Assembly (NCBI GenBank): GCA_003233615.1
Contig: QIMB01000254.1
Coordinates: 1 to 7,722, forward strand
Length of the DNA stretch: 7,722 bases
Direction of reading: 5' to 3'
Origin: Nitrospirota bacterium
GTDB lineage: Bacteria; Nitrospirota; Nitrospiria; Nitrospirales; UBA8639
Shown here: piece after piece, positions 7,472 to 7,722 of the stretch
How positions within the stretch are numbered: the stretch's first letter is position 1
Layout: each line of letters opens with the position of its first letter
Notes under the pieces: model-generated
The model's database searches: none
What the model was told of the DNA's origin: nothing
The model's input: the letters and a program-made list of their open reading frames with translations, nothing else
Made by a program: the position numbers and the translations under genes

Positions 7472-7477
7472 AGGAGG
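7472..7477 (+). promoter_or_regulatory. strong Shine-Dalgarno AGGAGG of the reverse transcriptase gene
   Basis: AGGAGG lies 5 bases before the TTG at 7483 and decides that start. The next in-frame ATG, at 7519, has no ribosome site. Confidence 0.75.
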
Positions 7478-7482
7478 TTCCA

Positions 7483-7722
7483 TTGAAACTGAGCCGGATC
7501 GCGAGTCACTCAAATCTCATGTTGGCTTGGCGTCGCATTACCACTGGTAGTAACCAACAGTATAAACGGTTTTTCCGAAGTCTTTATTACGCTTACGAAG
7601 TAGCATTGTATGAAAATATTAAAGACCTTCGACAGCGACTCATAGGGGGAACATACAAGCCGCAACACCCTGAACGAATATACATTCCGAAGCCATCGGG
7701 ACTTCACCGACCACTGGCATTG
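7483..7722 (+). CDS. reverse transcriptase, N-terminal part (runs off the window)
   Basis: Eighty codons are visible, with no stop before the window ends. The peptide includes NLMLAWRRITTGSNQQYKRF, an AYEVALYENIKDLRQRL helix, GGTYKP, and IYIPKPSGLHRPLAL (residues about 66-80). The last segment matches the early fingers motif (RT1 region) of group II intron-like and 'unknown group' (DRT-type) reverse transcriptases, which reads roughly IPKxxGxxRPL. The catalytic YxDD would lie downstream of the window. The TTG start is chosen for its AGGAGG. The gene begins 31 bases after the hsdR stop on the same strand, with no promoter evident between them, so co-transcription is likely. Its place beside a restriction gene suggests an antiviral reverse transcriptase, but a group II intron protein cannot be excluded without the rest of the gene. 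Confidence 0.8.
   Translation, partial: MKLSRIASHSNLMLAWRRITTGSNQQYKRFFRSLYYAYEVALYENIKDLRQRLIGGTYKPQHPERIYIPKPSGLHRPLAL

Noticed and set aside
7510..7707. Reverse-strand open frame near the window end
   Set aside because: It is antisense to the reverse transcriptase, whose motifs and ribosome site are clear.
1..7722. CRISPR array, tRNA, rRNA or complete insertion sequence
   Set aside because: I saw no regularly spaced repeats, no tRNA-like fold signatures, and no transposase or paired inverted ends.

Overview
The window looks like part of a bacterial defence island built around a type I restriction-modification locus. All recognisable genes lie on the + strand. The organism cannot be named from this sequence. 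Shine-Dalgarno-led genes, two TTG starts and mid-range base composition fit a Gram-negative, probably proteobacterial, chromosome, but that is only a weak inference.

Layout: (1) Positions 1-1877 hold the 3' part of an AAA_13-type (RloC/PrrC-like) ATPase. Its Walker A end lies outside the window. Its C-terminus carries an R-x3-E ... R-x6-H pattern like that of HEPN anticodon nucleases. (2) Positions 1878-2412 contain no intact long gene but hold the start regions of two lost genes. One is the first ~35 codons of a DUF4062-family gene (1956-2060). The other is the first ~23 codons of a second hsdR (2280-2348). A 9-bp tandem repeat lies between them, and an 11-codon mini-ORF (2381-2416) follows. 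(3) Positions 2413-4050 encode an AlbA_2 (Schlafen-type) protein with a GHKL-like ATPase domain and two C-terminal winged helices. It is joined to the mini-ORF by an ATGA overlap. (4) Positions 4051-4202 are an AT-rich control region with three copies of a 9-bp motif and a candidate promoter. (5) Positions 4203-7451 are an intact hsdR of 1082 codons with a complete nuclease site and complete helicase motifs. (6) From 7483 to the window end is the N-terminus of a reverse transcriptase with a strong Shine-Dalgarno and a TTG start, closely following hsdR.

How they may work together (inference): HsdR would join HsdM/HsdS, which are not in the window, to cut unmodified DNA. The RloC-like protein could act as a back-up that blocks translation when restriction is compromised. 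The AlbA_2 protein may be a regulator or effector placed between them. The reverse transcriptase may be an added antiviral module. The hsdR fragment lies upstream of the AlbA_2 gene and matches the start of the intact hsdR downstream. This suggests that an AlbA_2-hsdR cassette entered by recombination and left the old hsdR 5' end behind.
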